From Ceratobasidium sp. AG-K (taxonomy: Eukaryota; Basidiomycota; Agaricomycetes; Cantharellales; Ceratobasidiaceae), in contig JAWNGF010000014.1 of the NCBI GenBank assembly GCA_037039685.1, positions 1,279,812 through 1,343,811 on the forward strand: 64,000 nt of DNA, read 5' to 3'. The notes beneath the pieces were generated by a model. It was not told the origin of the DNA, ran no database searches, and saw only the letters and a list, made by a program, of their open reading frames with translations. Below, piece after piece: positions 24,382-34,257 of this stretch. The position numbers and the translations under genes were made by a program. Position 1 is the stretch's first letter. Each line of letters begins with the position of its first letter.

Positions 24382-26708
24382 CTCCCCCTCAACAAGCCAG
24401 AGCATTTATTCAATGCACATTTGCTTGAAGCAGGTGTGGAGATCTTGATTCTCTTGTTCACGGGGAAGTGATTGCCTAAAGCCGTCTTTGAGGATACATG
24501 ATTAAGTCCCATATATGAGTTAGCAAGGTACCAGTGCTGTGGGTACAGAAGCGGCTTTGTAAATGTGTCGGCAAGGTTGTCTTTTGATGGAATATAGCCA
24601 AGGGTAATGAAACCTTGTCGATGATAGTCTCGAACAAAGTTATAGCGTGTAGAAATGTGTTTGGCATGAGAGCAATGAGTGGGGCTGTTAACATAATTGA
24701 TTGTGGCCTGATTATTGATTAAAATTGTTGTTGGATGGGAAATGTCGATGCCAAGGCTGTTTAGGAAGTGCCAGAGCCAAAGAACTTCTTGAGTGGTGTG
24801 GGCAAGTGCATGGAATTTGGCTTCCATAGCCAAAATCGAGATTGTCTTCTGTTTCTTGGAAGACCACATGATTGGGCCACCACCTAGCATAACAATGCAT
24901 CCAGAGACAGAGAATGACTTGTATTCAGAAGCAAAAGAAGCATCAGTGCAGGCAACTTCTTCAAAGGGTCCTTGTCCATGGTAAGTGATTCCTTTTGATG
25001 CTGTGCTGTTGAGGTAACAGAAACAGTGCTTTAGGAAACCAACATGAGTTTGATTGTATTTGGCAGTGAATTGGGCTAGAAGGTTGAAAACAAAGGTAAT
25101 GTCGGGGCAACAGCAACAAGCTACCCAAAGGATGTGACCAATCATTGTTGCAAATGGATAGTTGTCCCAAACATCAGAAGCAGGTTCTAGGGTCGGAGTG
25201 GTATGTGACATAGGTGAATGAGCCTTTTTTGCATTGCTAAGATCTGCAAGCAAAACAATCTGCTTGATGTATTGTTCCATGGAAATGGTAAGGGTCTTGT
25301 TTGGACAATTGCGAGTGATCTGCATCCCTAGGAGAGATTTGGCTTTGCCAAGATCTTGGCGATTGAAAAGTGATTTGATCTCATCTTTGATTTGCTGCAT
25401 GTGACCAGGTGTGCAAGCAATCATGAAGTTGTCAACATAGCATACTAGAATGGAAATGACACCATGTTGGTTACAGATGAAAATGGAAATATTGACAGGA
25501 TTCTCTTTGTAACCAAGGGTTGCAATCTTCTTGTTCCGGAATTGTTCCCATTGGTAACTGGATTGATGAGCACCATAAGGGGCTTTCTTGAGTTTCATCA
25601 CAGTGGGTCCATGTTTCCCAAAACCTTCAGGGAATTCAACATAGAGGGGCCAATTGATTGGGGCATGGATGTAAGTGCTGGTTACATCAATGATATGACA
25701 ATCAAGATCTGCATGGGCAACCATATTGAGAACAATCCTGATGGCATCAAGATAAGGGGTGTTGGATGTGGTGTCATTGTACAATTTTCCAGGAATTTGA
25801 CAGTTGCCATGGACTACACAGTGTGCCTTGTACTTTGCAATGTTCCCATCTTGATCAAGTTTGAGTTTGGTTACCATTCCAGAAGTAAGAATTTGTTTGC
25901 CAGGAGGAATGTCATTTCAATTGATTTTGTCATATGTATTGGCTTGTTTAAGTGTGTTAAACTCAGAGTGGCTGGCTTCAATCCAGGCATCACCATGGAT
26001 AGGGTCATTGATAGCATTAACCCATCTAGGAGAAAGATTATCAAAGATGATGTTGCCAGGGTTACCAATAGTCTGAGTTGCCAGAGCTCTATGCTTACAT
26101 TGAAACCATTCTTCAGCATAAGGTGCAATGTTGTTATGGGATTGGTAGATAGAGTTAAGTGCAAGAAGAACATGGTTGGGTAAGGTACCAGTATCAAACA
26201 ACAGACCACAGTCAGTTGAAACAAAAGAAGTGAAATTGTCAGGGTCTTGAGTTGTTGCCATAACACATTCATGGATCTCTTCCATTGCATTGATCCAATT
26301 AACTTCTTGCAAACAAGCTATTCCATGATCAGAAATTAATTCTTGATGTTCCCTGGATACTGCACCTGATGCCACATTGCTACAAGTGTAATGTTTGGTG
26401 GTGTGGGTGCGCAAGGGTTTAGAGTAGGCTGGTGGCATAGGAACATGTGGAGCTGTGGAAGATGCAGGAATTGGAATGTGCTCCCCCTGACTAGAAACAT
26501 TGTCTTTTATAGTGGTCAGGGTGGAAGTTGATGGCCAAGTGGACTTGTTGTTTTGCTGAGAAATTGGCTTTGATTCTGTGTTGGATTTCTTCTCAGGTCC
26601 AATCTCCCCCTCAGTTGGTGCTTTGACTTCAATCCATTCATCAGAAGGTTCTGTCTCCTCAGAGAGTCCTAGGGGGGGTGCATCTCCTAAAGCTGCAGGG
26701 GAAGGCAA
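24318..26708 (-). pseudogene. Copia reverse transcriptase and RNase H (broken)
   Basis: The first segment (25917-26708) is the linker and the start of RT_2 (WIEASHSEF...). A TGA at 25917-25919 stops it and the same frame continues to 24318. RT motifs include KKAPYG, where KALYGLKQ is usual, and YVDN in place of the catalytic YVDD. The second catalytic aspartate is therefore lost. RNase H signatures follow: CTDASFASE, then MEAKFHAL, ending ...KDNLADTFTKPL. The last codons run into the LTR. Stops and the D-to-N change fit G-to-A/C-to-T decay. The product would not be active. Confidence 0.85.
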
Positions 26709-26738
26709 ATGCTGGGGAAAGAAGACGTTTCAAGATTC

Positions 26739-27485
26739 TCAAATTGATTGATCAGGGAGTGCCAGGTACCGCCAAGAACCACCAGTATTGTTTGATATGC
26801 CAGTGAAGATGGCTGTATGTGTTTTGGTGGCTAATTTGTCATGACCCTTACATTGGATCAGAACATGGCAAGTTGTGCCAAATAGTCGAAAATAAGACAT
26901 ATCAATGGTCTTTCCAAACATTATTTTGTGGGGGATATTCCAATTTCCATTTACGGAGGTTGGCATGTTGTTTGAGATTTTGTTGGCATATGAAATTGCT
27001 TCTTCCCAAAGGTACAGCTTTGTCCTGGTATTGCTGTGTGCATGCATCATTGATTGGGCTTGTTCAGCCAGGGTCCTGTGGTGATGTTCTGCTGGTCCAT
27101 TCTGTTGTGATGAATAAGGGGCAGTTGTTGTGATCTCAGTTCCTTTGTTTTTGCAGAAATCTTGCAACTTCTTGTTGATCAGTTCTTTTCCATTATCAAA
27201 ATGGATGCTTTTGATTTCAAGGTTCTTCTGAGTGAACAGCCACTTGCTAAAGACAATGTATTTATCAACAGCTTGGTCCTTGGTTTTCATAAAGGCAATA
27301 AAGCTATATTGGCTTGCAGCATCAACAAAAATGATGTAATATTGATTGCCTTGAAGGGATTCAGTGCAGGCTGGACCCCAAACATTGGAATAGATAAGAT
27401 CACCAATGTTTTGGACTTCTTTCATCTTTGCTTGTCCAAATGGGTGCACTGTTTGTTTTCCAAGTAAACATCCAACGCAATTGGT
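26739..27485 (-). pseudogene. Copia integrase core with end of GAG-pre-integrase
   Basis: The frame opens with NCVGCLLGKQTVHPFG, the end of the GAG-pre-integrase zinc-binding region. It continues with the integrase core: an aspartate in the GDLIYSNVWGP segment, HFDNGKE and PYSSQQNGPAEHHHRT, which supply the D,D,E residues. It ends at a TGA (26739-26741), with another TGA shortly downstream before the same frame continues into RT. The upstream codons are on the other side of gypsy-1, at 34713 onward, and rejoin exactly as ...HTN|CVGC when the insertion is removed. Confidence 0.85.
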
Positions 27486-27940
27486 TGTCGTAAGCTTCTT
27501 CCTGGTGGCTATGAGACGAGCCGCGATGGAGAGTGGACGGCACTAAGACCTTAGTGACCTCTTGAACCGCAACACACTTAAGCGTCTGTAGGCTCTTGAG
27601 GGTAGGGGTGGTTCAAAGTGTCACTCAAAGGGGATGTTTTGACAAGACAAAACAAGCTGGGGTTACCAGGCTTGTTGGTCCTCTATATATATTCAAAAGG
27701 TGGCCGAGTCATACAAAGCGCAGCCACATGAGTCAAACAAGTCTACCAATCAGGAGCGTCCATGTGAGTCATGCTGTATGAACAGACATGACTCGTGCAA
27801 GGCACAGCCGCGTTACACAATGTAACACATAACCACAAGAAGGTGGCAACGCGGCAAACGGAAACGGAAACACAACACAAAGAAGAGGACAGGCGGGCGA
27901 GACAACAGGCGAGTCCGATGGAGTGAGCTGGCTCACGACA
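27486..27940 (-). repeat. Gypsy-1 3' LTR
   Basis: 455 bp, identical to 34258-34712. On the minus strand it contains TATATATA (27684-27691). About 26-33 nt further on is AGCTTGTTTTGT (27647-27658), which is complementary to the primer site. A palindrome GTTACA-CAA-TGTAAC lies in U3. The purine tract TAGGGGGGAG just inside (about 27944-27953) is the likely plus-strand primer. Confidence 0.92.
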
Positions 27941-27981
27941 TTACTCCCCCCTATGAGTCCATTTGGGGGACCTGAATGGAC

Positions 27982-28746
27982 TTACTGCACCGTGCAGTCC
28001 TTCCCTCTCCTCAGCATACATTCCTCAAGCCCTTCATCTTCCTCTAGGGTCAGGTCGATGGGATTGAAAACGGTGTTCCCCGGTTCGTCCGAGAACTTCT
28101 CCCATTCTTCCCATGTCTCCTCCCTTGTCCAGTTGGCCTTGGACCAGTCCAAAACCCTTTCCTGAGCCTCCACGAACTCCTTGTCCCACTGTCGCACATC
28201 GGGCTCTGCCTCCTTCCATGCCGACACGTCAGCCTCCTCCTTCTTCCACCAGTAGGGTTCCCAGTCGATCTTCTCCTTCTGGTATCGGCCCCTCTCCATT
28301 CTCCAGTCGCTCAGGTCCTGTTCGTAGTTGGCGTCCCAGGCATCGTTCCATCTAGGTCGGAGCGTTGGCTGCCTTCCGTTGTAACCTGGTACCCACTCGC
28401 TTGAGTATGCTCCTTCTTGTCCCCATTCAACCACCCCGAGCATGTGGGTGGAGAGGAGCACGACCTCCGAGACCTGGAATGCGGCGCACCCCCGGCAGAC
28501 GTATATGTCCTTTCGTAGGAGCTGCATGCGTCTCGGCCATTTTTTCCCGACCCACTGGAATTCCCCCAGGTCCGAGTGGAGGATGTCGTCCGAGGCCCTG
28601 AAGTGCATTCTGCCCGAGCTTTGTTGTGACCTCTTGAAGACGTAGAGGGCGGCTCCGGAGTCAAGGACCCTTGCCGTGGCAAAGGCAGGTCCTTCGAGGA
28701 CGCGGGTGAGGTTGTTGACGATGGTAGAGCGGGAGACGGCAGGCAT
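27982..28746 (-). CDS. Gypsy-1 third ORF, downstream of pol (unknown protein)
   Basis: 254 codons from an ATG (start MPAVSRSTI) to a TAA, between pol and the 3' LTR, in a frame different from both pol and gag. I recognise no family. It has a CxxC (CRGC) near residue 92, no signal peptide or membrane helix, and a C-terminal half rich in Trp, Glu, Lys and Asp (repeated W-K/E-E patterns). It is not envelope-like. The same ORF, of identical length and with the same ATG, is present in gypsy-2. Over about 159 N-terminal residues I count about 22 differences (roughly 86% identity). That is much better than the overlapping pol tail, which favours ORF3 as a real protein. The 5' 436 bp overlap the end of the pol frame. 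How it is expressed (splicing, internal promoter, reinitiation) cannot be seen. Confidence 0.65.
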   Translation of the reverse strand: MPAVSRSTIVNNLTRVLEGPAFATARVLDSGAALYVFKRSQQSSGRMHFRASDDILHSDLGEFQWVGKKWPRRMQLLRKDIYVCRGCAAFQVSEVVLLSTHMLGVVEWGQEGAYSSEWVPGYNGRQPTLRPRWNDAWDANYEQDLSDWRMERGRYQKEKIDWEPYWWKKEEADVSAWKEAEPDVRQWDKEFVEAQERVLDWSKANWTREETWEEWEKFSDEPGNTVFNPIDLTLEEDEGLEECMLRRGKDCTVQ

Positions 28747-31700
28747 TGTTGAGAGCAGAGAAGATTTAGCGCGTTGAGTGAGGAGTGAAGCTTGGAGTGG
28801 TAGCAAGTTTTGCAGATATCACTACCGGTTGTTCCCCCCCTCCCTTTTATCTTCCCTGGAGCATAGTTAGACGGCGTGGGAGCTTCGGGGTGTCGGCGTA
28901 GAAGGTCCTTGATGATTTTTGAAAGGTGACCAAAGTCTTCCGCCCTTTGTTCTGTGTCTTCTTCACTTCCATAACCCTTCCATCTGACCCTGTAAAAAAG
29001 GCCGTCCTTTGTTTCCTTCCAGTCCAAGACCTTCTCTACTTCGTATTCTTCTTCTCCATCTTCTGTTATGATCGGCGGTGGTCGCGGTTGGTTGCGGTTG
29101 AATTCGGTGTCTCCCTTGTAAGGGCTGAGCAAGTCGATGTGGAAAACAGGGTGCACCCTCATTGTTGCCGGCAGATCAAGCTCATAAGCATGTGATCCTA
29201 TCTGTCGCTTCACGACAAATGGCCCGTGCCTTTTGTTGTCCAGCTTCTTCGATGGTCTTTTTGTTTGAATGTTTCTTCCAAGTAGCCATACCAGGTCTCC
29301 TTCTTGGTACTTGTTCTTTGGCTCTTCTTCTGGGAGCCTTTGGGTTTCCATAGACGCAATTGCTTCGTCATGGATTTTACGCCATTTTCCTGTAATGTTG
29401 TTTGCTTCTGGAACCGCTGATTCTTCCGCTGAGATGTTCCACAGTCGTTCCCTCCCATAGACAATCTTGAAAGGGGAATTACCTGTTACGCGATGCTTTT
29501 GTAGATTATAGCTGAACTCCGCAATCGGTAATAAGTCCGCCCAATCATCCTGTCGGTAGTTGACGAAAGATCGTAGCCAGCCTTCCATCCATTGATTGAT
29601 TCTCTCCGTTATTCCATCTGTTTGGGGGTGGTAGGCAGTACTGAAACCTGGGCTGGTTCCGATTTTCTCATAAATGGCTTTCATAAGGTTGGAGTTGAAA
29701 GTAGTCCCTCGGTCTGAGATCGTGCTCTTTGGGAAACCGTGCAGTTTCCAAACGTTTGTGATAAAAAGATTTGCAAGGTCGCTTGCCGTGTGAGATTCTT
29801 TGCAGGGTATGAAGTGCGCCATCCTTGAGAATCGGTCCACCACTACTAGGATGCTATCTGATCCTCTGGATTTTGGTAACTTCACCACGAAGTCGAATGC
29901 TATGTCTTCCCACGGTCCCTTTGGAATCTCCAGCGGCTTGATTGGGACTATTGACTTCAATCCCTTTGTCCGCTGGCAGGTCTCACAGGACTCCACGTAT
30001 CTGTTTACGCTTTGCTTCATCCCTGGCCAGAAGTACCTTCTTGATATTAGTTCCAGTGTTCTAGCCTGTCCTTGATGTCCTGCGATTTTTGAGTCGTGAT
30101 GAACTCGCATGATGGCCAGTCTGGATTCCTTATCTTCTGGCACGTAGATCCTTCCTTTGAACCATAATAGTCCCTCCTTGAAATCATAATCCTTTGCGCT
30201 GTGTTGTAGGGTTTTTGGTAACGTTTCCCTTGATTTGCAGATCTCTTTGATTTGTGCCAATCCTTCATCTGTTTTCTGAGCCTCCTTGATAGTTTCTATG
30301 ATGTTTGTGTCCACTTGTCCCACAAATCCTTTGAATCTTTCAACAGATATCATAACTTGTTCAGGTGTCGGGATATCTTCATGGTCCGACCGTCTTGACA
30401 ACAGGTCCGGCTTTGATGATAGGATGCCAGGGCGATATATGATGTCAAAGTTATAGGAAGCCAGCAATTGGTGCCATCTTGCGTGTCGGCGGTTGAACGT
30501 TCTTGCCTCTTTCCAGAATTGTAGGTTCCTATGATCGGTGTAGATGGTGATAGGGTCCCTTGTTCCTTCAAGGTATAGCCTCCAATGTGTTAAAGCTTCT
30601 ATGATAGCCATAAGTTCCTTATCATGGACGTCGTAGTTGAGTTGAGCCTCGTTAAAAGACTTTGAAAGGAAAGCAATAGGGTGCAAGTAGCCGTCGTCTT
30701 GCCTTTGCGACAAGATTGCTCCCATTGCTACTCCACTTGCGTCTGTTTCCAGGAAAAACGGTTTGTCAGGGTTTGGATGGCGTAGAGTAGGTTCCTTGCT
30801 GATTTCTGTTTTCAGGGCCACAAAAGCTTCCTGCTGATCGTTTCCCCATTCCCACTTGTTTTCCTTTCTTGTCAAGGCTGTCAGGGGTTTCGCTAATCGG
30901 CTGAAGTTCGGTACAAATCTTCGGTAAAAATTTGCGAATCCTAGGAATGCCTGAACTTGCTTGACCGTTCTAGGTTCTTTCCATTCCTTTATTGCCTTTA
31001 CTTTTTCTTCCTCCATAGAGATGCCTGAGTCGCTGATTCCAAGTCCAGTATATGTCAATTTGGTGACGAAGAACTCGCATTTTGGAAGCTTCGCAAAAAG
31101 ATTTTCCTCCAGTAAGATTTTTAGTACCTTTCTGACATCCACAGTATGTTGGCTTCTGTCCTTAGAGAAGACTAGGATGTCGTCAATGTATACTATGACG
31201 CATACGTCGATAAGATCATGGAAAATGTGATTCATATATCTTTGGAAGATGGCGGGCGCGTTCTTTAGACCAAAAGGCATGACGACGTATTCGAACAGTC
31301 CTTCTTCTGTTCTGAAAGCTGTCTTCCATTCATCGCCTTCCCTAATTCTGATATTGTTGAAACCCATACGTAGATCGATCTTGGAGAAGATTTTTGCGTC
31401 CTTGATTTTATCCAGGAGGTCTTCCATTAAGGGCATAGGGAATCTGTCGTCCTTTGTAATGGCGTTTACTCCTCTGAGGTCTTGGACGAGTCGTAGTTGG
31501 CGAACTGCCCCTGGATTTTTTGGGTCGATAGGTTTTTTGACAAAGAAACAAGGTGATGCAATGGGGGATTTGCTTGGTCGAATTTTTCCTGCCGCGATTT
31601 CTTCATCCAGGTATTCTCTTAGTGCAATAGATTCTGCTGGAGAGAGTGGGATAGGTCTGGCAGGTTTCGGAAGCTCAGCTTCTTCCTTGAAGTCGATGGC

Positions 31701-32225
31701 GCAGTCGTATGGCCGATGATCCGGGATTCTTTTGAATTTCTCTTCACTGAAGACATCGGCAAATTCCTTGAATTCTTCAGGTAAGTCATCTATTGAGGCT
31801 GTTCTTGCTTGTATAGGTTCTGGCCGCCATGATATGTGCTTCGTTTTCCAATCGATAACCGGGTTTGCTTCTTCCAACCATTCCAATCCTAGAATAAGTT
31901 TAGTTTCCCCAGTAGGCATAGCAAAGAAGATTTGTTTGAAGGTTTTTCCCTCCACGTTTAGTTCCAGCTTAGCTTTGAAACGTATTTGGTGAGAGAGTTC
32001 CTTCCCCTGGATACCAATTACTTTTCTAGGAGTAGAGAGTTCCATGAGTGGTATGTTGTTGGACCGAGCCCACGAGATGTCCAAGAAGTTTTTTGAAGCT
32101 CCAGAGTCAATGAGGGTTGGGATAGGTTCTGTGATTCCGGCAACGTTTGCGTAAACAATGGTAGATTCATTTGTCGCTCTAAAGTACATTGTTTCCGTTG
32201 CCGGTTTCTTGGTCTCTCCACACAC
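28311..32225 (-). CDS. pol: Gypsy-1 Pol polyprotein with chromodomain
   Basis: The frame runs 1304 codons from the first codon after the gag stop region; entry is probably by -1 frameshift, not its own start (the first codon here is GTG). Domains by residue: retropepsin with DSGAS at 40-44; RT with FSKIDLRMGF near 280-289 and the catalytic YIDD at 346-349; RNase H with ETDAS near 493-497 and YTDHRN near 563; integrase H2C2 zinc site (H710, H717, C747, C750); integrase core D778, D838, E874, i.e. the D,D-35-E spacing; chromodomain at about 1059-1115 (EYEVEKVLDWKE...YRVRWKGYG). The aromatic TWEP-like end of a canonical chromodomain is replaced here by TEQRAED. After about residue 1120 the frame continues as a low-complexity Ser/Pro/Thr tail that overlaps ORF3 and may not be functional. 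All catalytic residues I can check are present. Confidence 0.92.
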   Translation of the reverse strand: MCGETKKPATETMYFRATNESTIVYANVAGITEPIPTLIDSGASKNFLDISWARSNNIPLMELSTPRKVIGIQGKELSHQIRFKAKLELNVEGKTFKQIFFAMPTGETKLILGLEWLEEANPVIDWKTKHISWRPEPIQARTASIDDLPEEFKEFADVFSEEKFKRIPDHRPYDCAIDFKEEAELPKPARPIPLSPAESIALREYLDEEIAAGKIRPSKSPIASPCFFVKKPIDPKNPGAVRQLRLVQDLRGVNAITKDDRFPMPLMEDLLDKIKDAKIFSKIDLRMGFNNIRIREGDEWKTAFRTEEGLFEYVVMPFGLKNAPAIFQRYMNHIFHDLIDVCVIVYIDDILVFSKDRSQHTVDVRKVLKILLEENLFAKLPKCEFFVTKLTYTGLGISDSGISMEEEKVKAIKEWKEPRTVKQVQAFLGFANFYRRFVPNFSRLAKPLTALTRKENKWEWGNDQQEAFVALKTEISKEPTLRHPNPDKPFFLETDASGVAMGAILSQRQDDGYLHPIAFLSKSFNEAQLNYDVHDKELMAIIEALTHWRLYLEGTRDPITIYTDHRNLQFWKEARTFNRRHARWHQLLASYNFDIIYRPGILSSKPDLLSRRSDHEDIPTPEQVMISVERFKGFVGQVDTNIIETIKEAQKTDEGLAQIKEICKSRETLPKTLQHSAKDYDFKEGLLWFKGRIYVPEDKESRLAIMRVHHDSKIAGHQGQARTLELISRRYFWPGMKQSVNRYVESCETCQRTKGLKSIVPIKPLEIPKGPWEDIAFDFVVKLPKSRGSDSILVVVDRFSRMAHFIPCKESHTASDLANLFITNVWKLHGFPKSTISDRGTTFNSNLMKAIYEKIGTSPGFSTAYHPQTDGITERINQWMEGWLRSFVNYRQDDWADLLPIAEFSYNLQKHRVTGNSPFKIVYGRERLWNISAEESAVPEANNITGKWRKIHDEAIASMETQRLPEEEPKNKYQEGDLVWLLGRNIQTKRPSKKLDNKRHGPFVVKRQIGSHAYELDLPATMRVHPVFHIDLLSPYKGDTEFNRNQPRPPPIITEDGEEEYEVEKVLDWKETKDGLFYRVRWKGYGSEEDTEQRAEDFGHLSKIIKDLLRRHPEAPTPSNYAPGKIKGRGGTTGSDICKTCYHSKLHSSLNALNLLCSQQCLPSPALPSSTTSPASSKDLPLPRQGSLTPEPPSTSSRGHNKARAECTSGPRTTSSTRTWGNSSGSGKNGRDACSSYERTYTSAGGAPHSRSRRSCSSPPTCSGWLNGDKKEHTQASGYQVTTEGSQRSDLDGTMPGTPTTNRT

Positions 32226-32252
32226 AGTTAGAGGGAGACCCTTTCTTTTCCC
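32211..32252 (-). promoter_or_regulatory. Gag-pol -1 frameshift signal (slippery site plus hairpin)
   Basis: On the minus strand the heptamer GGGAAAA (32246-32252) is phased X XXY YYZ in the gag frame (TCG GGA AAA). Gag ends at TAA (32228-32230), and pol is open in the -1 frame from this site onward. After a short spacer, GGTCTC (32235-32240) can pair with GAGACC (32211-32216). This gives a hairpin placed where frameshift stimulators usually sit. The same heptamer and stem occur in gypsy-2. Confidence 0.72.
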
Positions 32253-34228
32253 GAGTCTTCTATGATTGTTGCCTCCCTTCCTTTAACGCTAGGTTCCGTC
32301 GTTATCCATTCCTTGGATGTGCATTTGAATGAACGGTGTCCTTCCTGTCCGCACTTTAGGCAGCGGTTGGTTGCTATCCTTGCTTTGTATATTTCGTCAG
32401 GCAGCCGTTTTGTAGAGGATTGTCCGCTAGTGGTCGGTTGGGCGGCCTTCTTCCCTGTCGAGGTCTTGATTTGTTGCAATTTCTGGTCTATAGAGATTGC
32501 GATTGAGATCCATCGGTCAAGGGAAAGTTCTCGTTCTGATCCATCTTCGTTGATCAGGGTTAGTTCGAAGCGAGCTAGCTCAGTCTTGACTTCTGACTTC
32601 AACCCTTCCTTGAACTGGTTGATCAGAGCTTCTTGTCCCCAGTTTACGTCTACCAGAAGATATCGGAATTCCGAAGCATAGTTTGCTACAGAGTTGTTCT
32701 GCTTGCATTTCCGGATATCTGATTCGGCTTTGGCTTTTTTGTTGGGGTCGCTGAACTGTTCCATGAAGTGTGCCTTGAAACTTTCCCATGAGGCAAGGTT
32801 TTGGTTTCTTTCCCTTTGGTTGAGCGATCGTAAGAGAACTTGTGCCCAGTGAGTGGCAGCTTTGTTCTCGGATTTGAAGTTTGCTAGGGCTTCGCGAATC
32901 CTTTCTTCATTGGAAGTGTATTGATCGCCTAGGCGTACAAAGTAGCTTTCCATTTGTGTGATGAACATTTTGGCACCCTCCCCTTTCTTTCCATCAAAGG
33001 CTTCTGGGCAGGTTACTTTGGGACGTCGTGGTCCGCTACCGGTGTTTGGGTTTTCGGTCAGTCGCTGGATTCTTAATTCTAATTCGTCGATCCTGGTAGA
33101 TTCTGCGTCTGGATGAGGTGGAGAATTCGATCGCCTAGAGGGGATCCCGTGCAGGGATGCTTCGTCCATTTCTTCTCGTATATTGTTGATGGTTTCCTGA
33201 ACTTCCGTGATTTTGGTAGTGAAGGAGGCTCCTTCCTGACGTAAGGATTCTAGTCCTTGTGTTACTGCCTCATTCCATTCGAGTTGTCCTTGTCTGGTAG
33301 TGTTGAGTTCTTCGCGTACGTTATTCACTAGTCCTTGGGTGTTGGTAACTTCATTTCGAAGGCGGGTTACGTCTTGACCGACTAGAAAAGAATTATGTTC
33401 GCCATTTCTTGCCGAGTTCAGGATGTCTGTCAAGGTTCCTTGTAGGGTGTTGATCGAGTCGTTAAAGATTTGCTGGTTGTTTGCTAGAACCTGTGTGGCT
33501 TGTTCTAGTCCACTAAGCCTTCAATCCATAGTGACTCTCATTCCGTCTATAACCCTAAGGGTAGCGTTGTGTCTTCCTTCTAGGAGGTCGTCTAGGTCAT
33601 CTAAGTTACTGATTACAGTCCTGCCGCTAGAACTGGAACTTGAACTTGAGCTTCCTGGATCACCGGTGCCTTGTTGTACCGGGGCTGATTGCCCGGAGTA
33701 ACCCTGTGGGATATATGGTGGTGCTGGAATTGCTGGTGTGACTGGTTGGGAAGCCACTGGGATTGGTCCTGCATCAGTGATGGTTCCTTCAATTTGAGGA
33801 ACTGTAGGGACATTTGGAACGTGTGGTGTAGGAGGGGGTCTAATAGGAACAAGCGATATGCCCCCATGAGCTTCGGGTTGGGGAGAAAAGAACTGTCTTC
33901 TAGTTCCTAACGGCCAGAGGGGGCGTGATGGCCCTGAAGTTGCGGTTGGGATACGAATTACAGCTGGAGTAGGGTCATTCGTGAGATCTCCTGGTTCTCT
34001 ATTTGTGATAGTAGGTTCTTCCTCCTGTACCGTTGTCATGTCAGAAATGCCGAAAGCTCCCGGCATTGATGCTTGACTTTGGGGGCGTGATCGAGCAGGG
34101 CCTCCCGCTTGAGTTTGTGCGATGTCTTGCTCGTTTAGTGATCCTGTGGGCCTTGCTGCCCGACTGGGTCCTCTTCTTGTTGATATAGTGGATGAGGGAC
34201 GTGACCCTCCATCTTCTTGAATGGACAT
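32228..34228 (-). CDS. gag: Gypsy-1 Gag, interrupted by one TGA
   Basis: The start is ATG at 34226-34228 (MSIQEDGG). The N-terminal third is Pro/Gln/Ser-rich. A predicted coiled-coil segment (VNNVREELNTTRQ and following) is next, then a retrotransposon gag core (WAQVLLRSLNQ ... FMEQFSDPNKKAKAE) and a CCHC zinc knuckle (CLKCGQEGHRSFKC). The frame ends at TAA 32228-32230, just past the frameshift site. A TGA at 33521-33523 interrupts the frame in the context MRVTMD*RLSGLEQ. Gypsy-2 has NRR at that place, so this is a private nonsense change in an otherwise fresh copy. The element may therefore need Gag in trans, or readthrough. The full length without the stop is about 667 codons. Confidence 0.87.
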
Positions 34229-34243
34229 ATTTGTGTGTTGTTA

Positions 34244-34255
34244 AGCTTGTTTTGT
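34244..34255 (-). other. Gypsy-1 primer binding site, self-priming type
   Basis: On the minus strand ACAAAACAAGCT lies 2 nt inside the 5' LTR. It is not complementary to a tRNA 3' end (no TGG). It is perfectly complementary over 12 nt to AGCTTGTTTTGT in the LTR (34419-34430), about 26-33 nt downstream of the LTR TATA box. That is where the transcript should begin. This is the arrangement known from Tf1, where the mRNA 5' end primes reverse transcription. Confidence 0.75.
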
Positions 34256-34257
34256 AA

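Noticed and set aside
27596..27781. Identical 61-codon plus-strand ORFs in both gypsy-1 LTRs (27596-27781 and 34368-34553)
   Set aside because: They are copies of the same LTR sequence, antisense to the element, and overlap its promoter; identity reflects LTR identity, not a gene.
32230..32260. Separate pol start at the GTG next to the gag stop
   Set aside because: A GTG start is not normal for fungal mRNA; the slippery heptamer and hairpin give a better explanation of pol expression.
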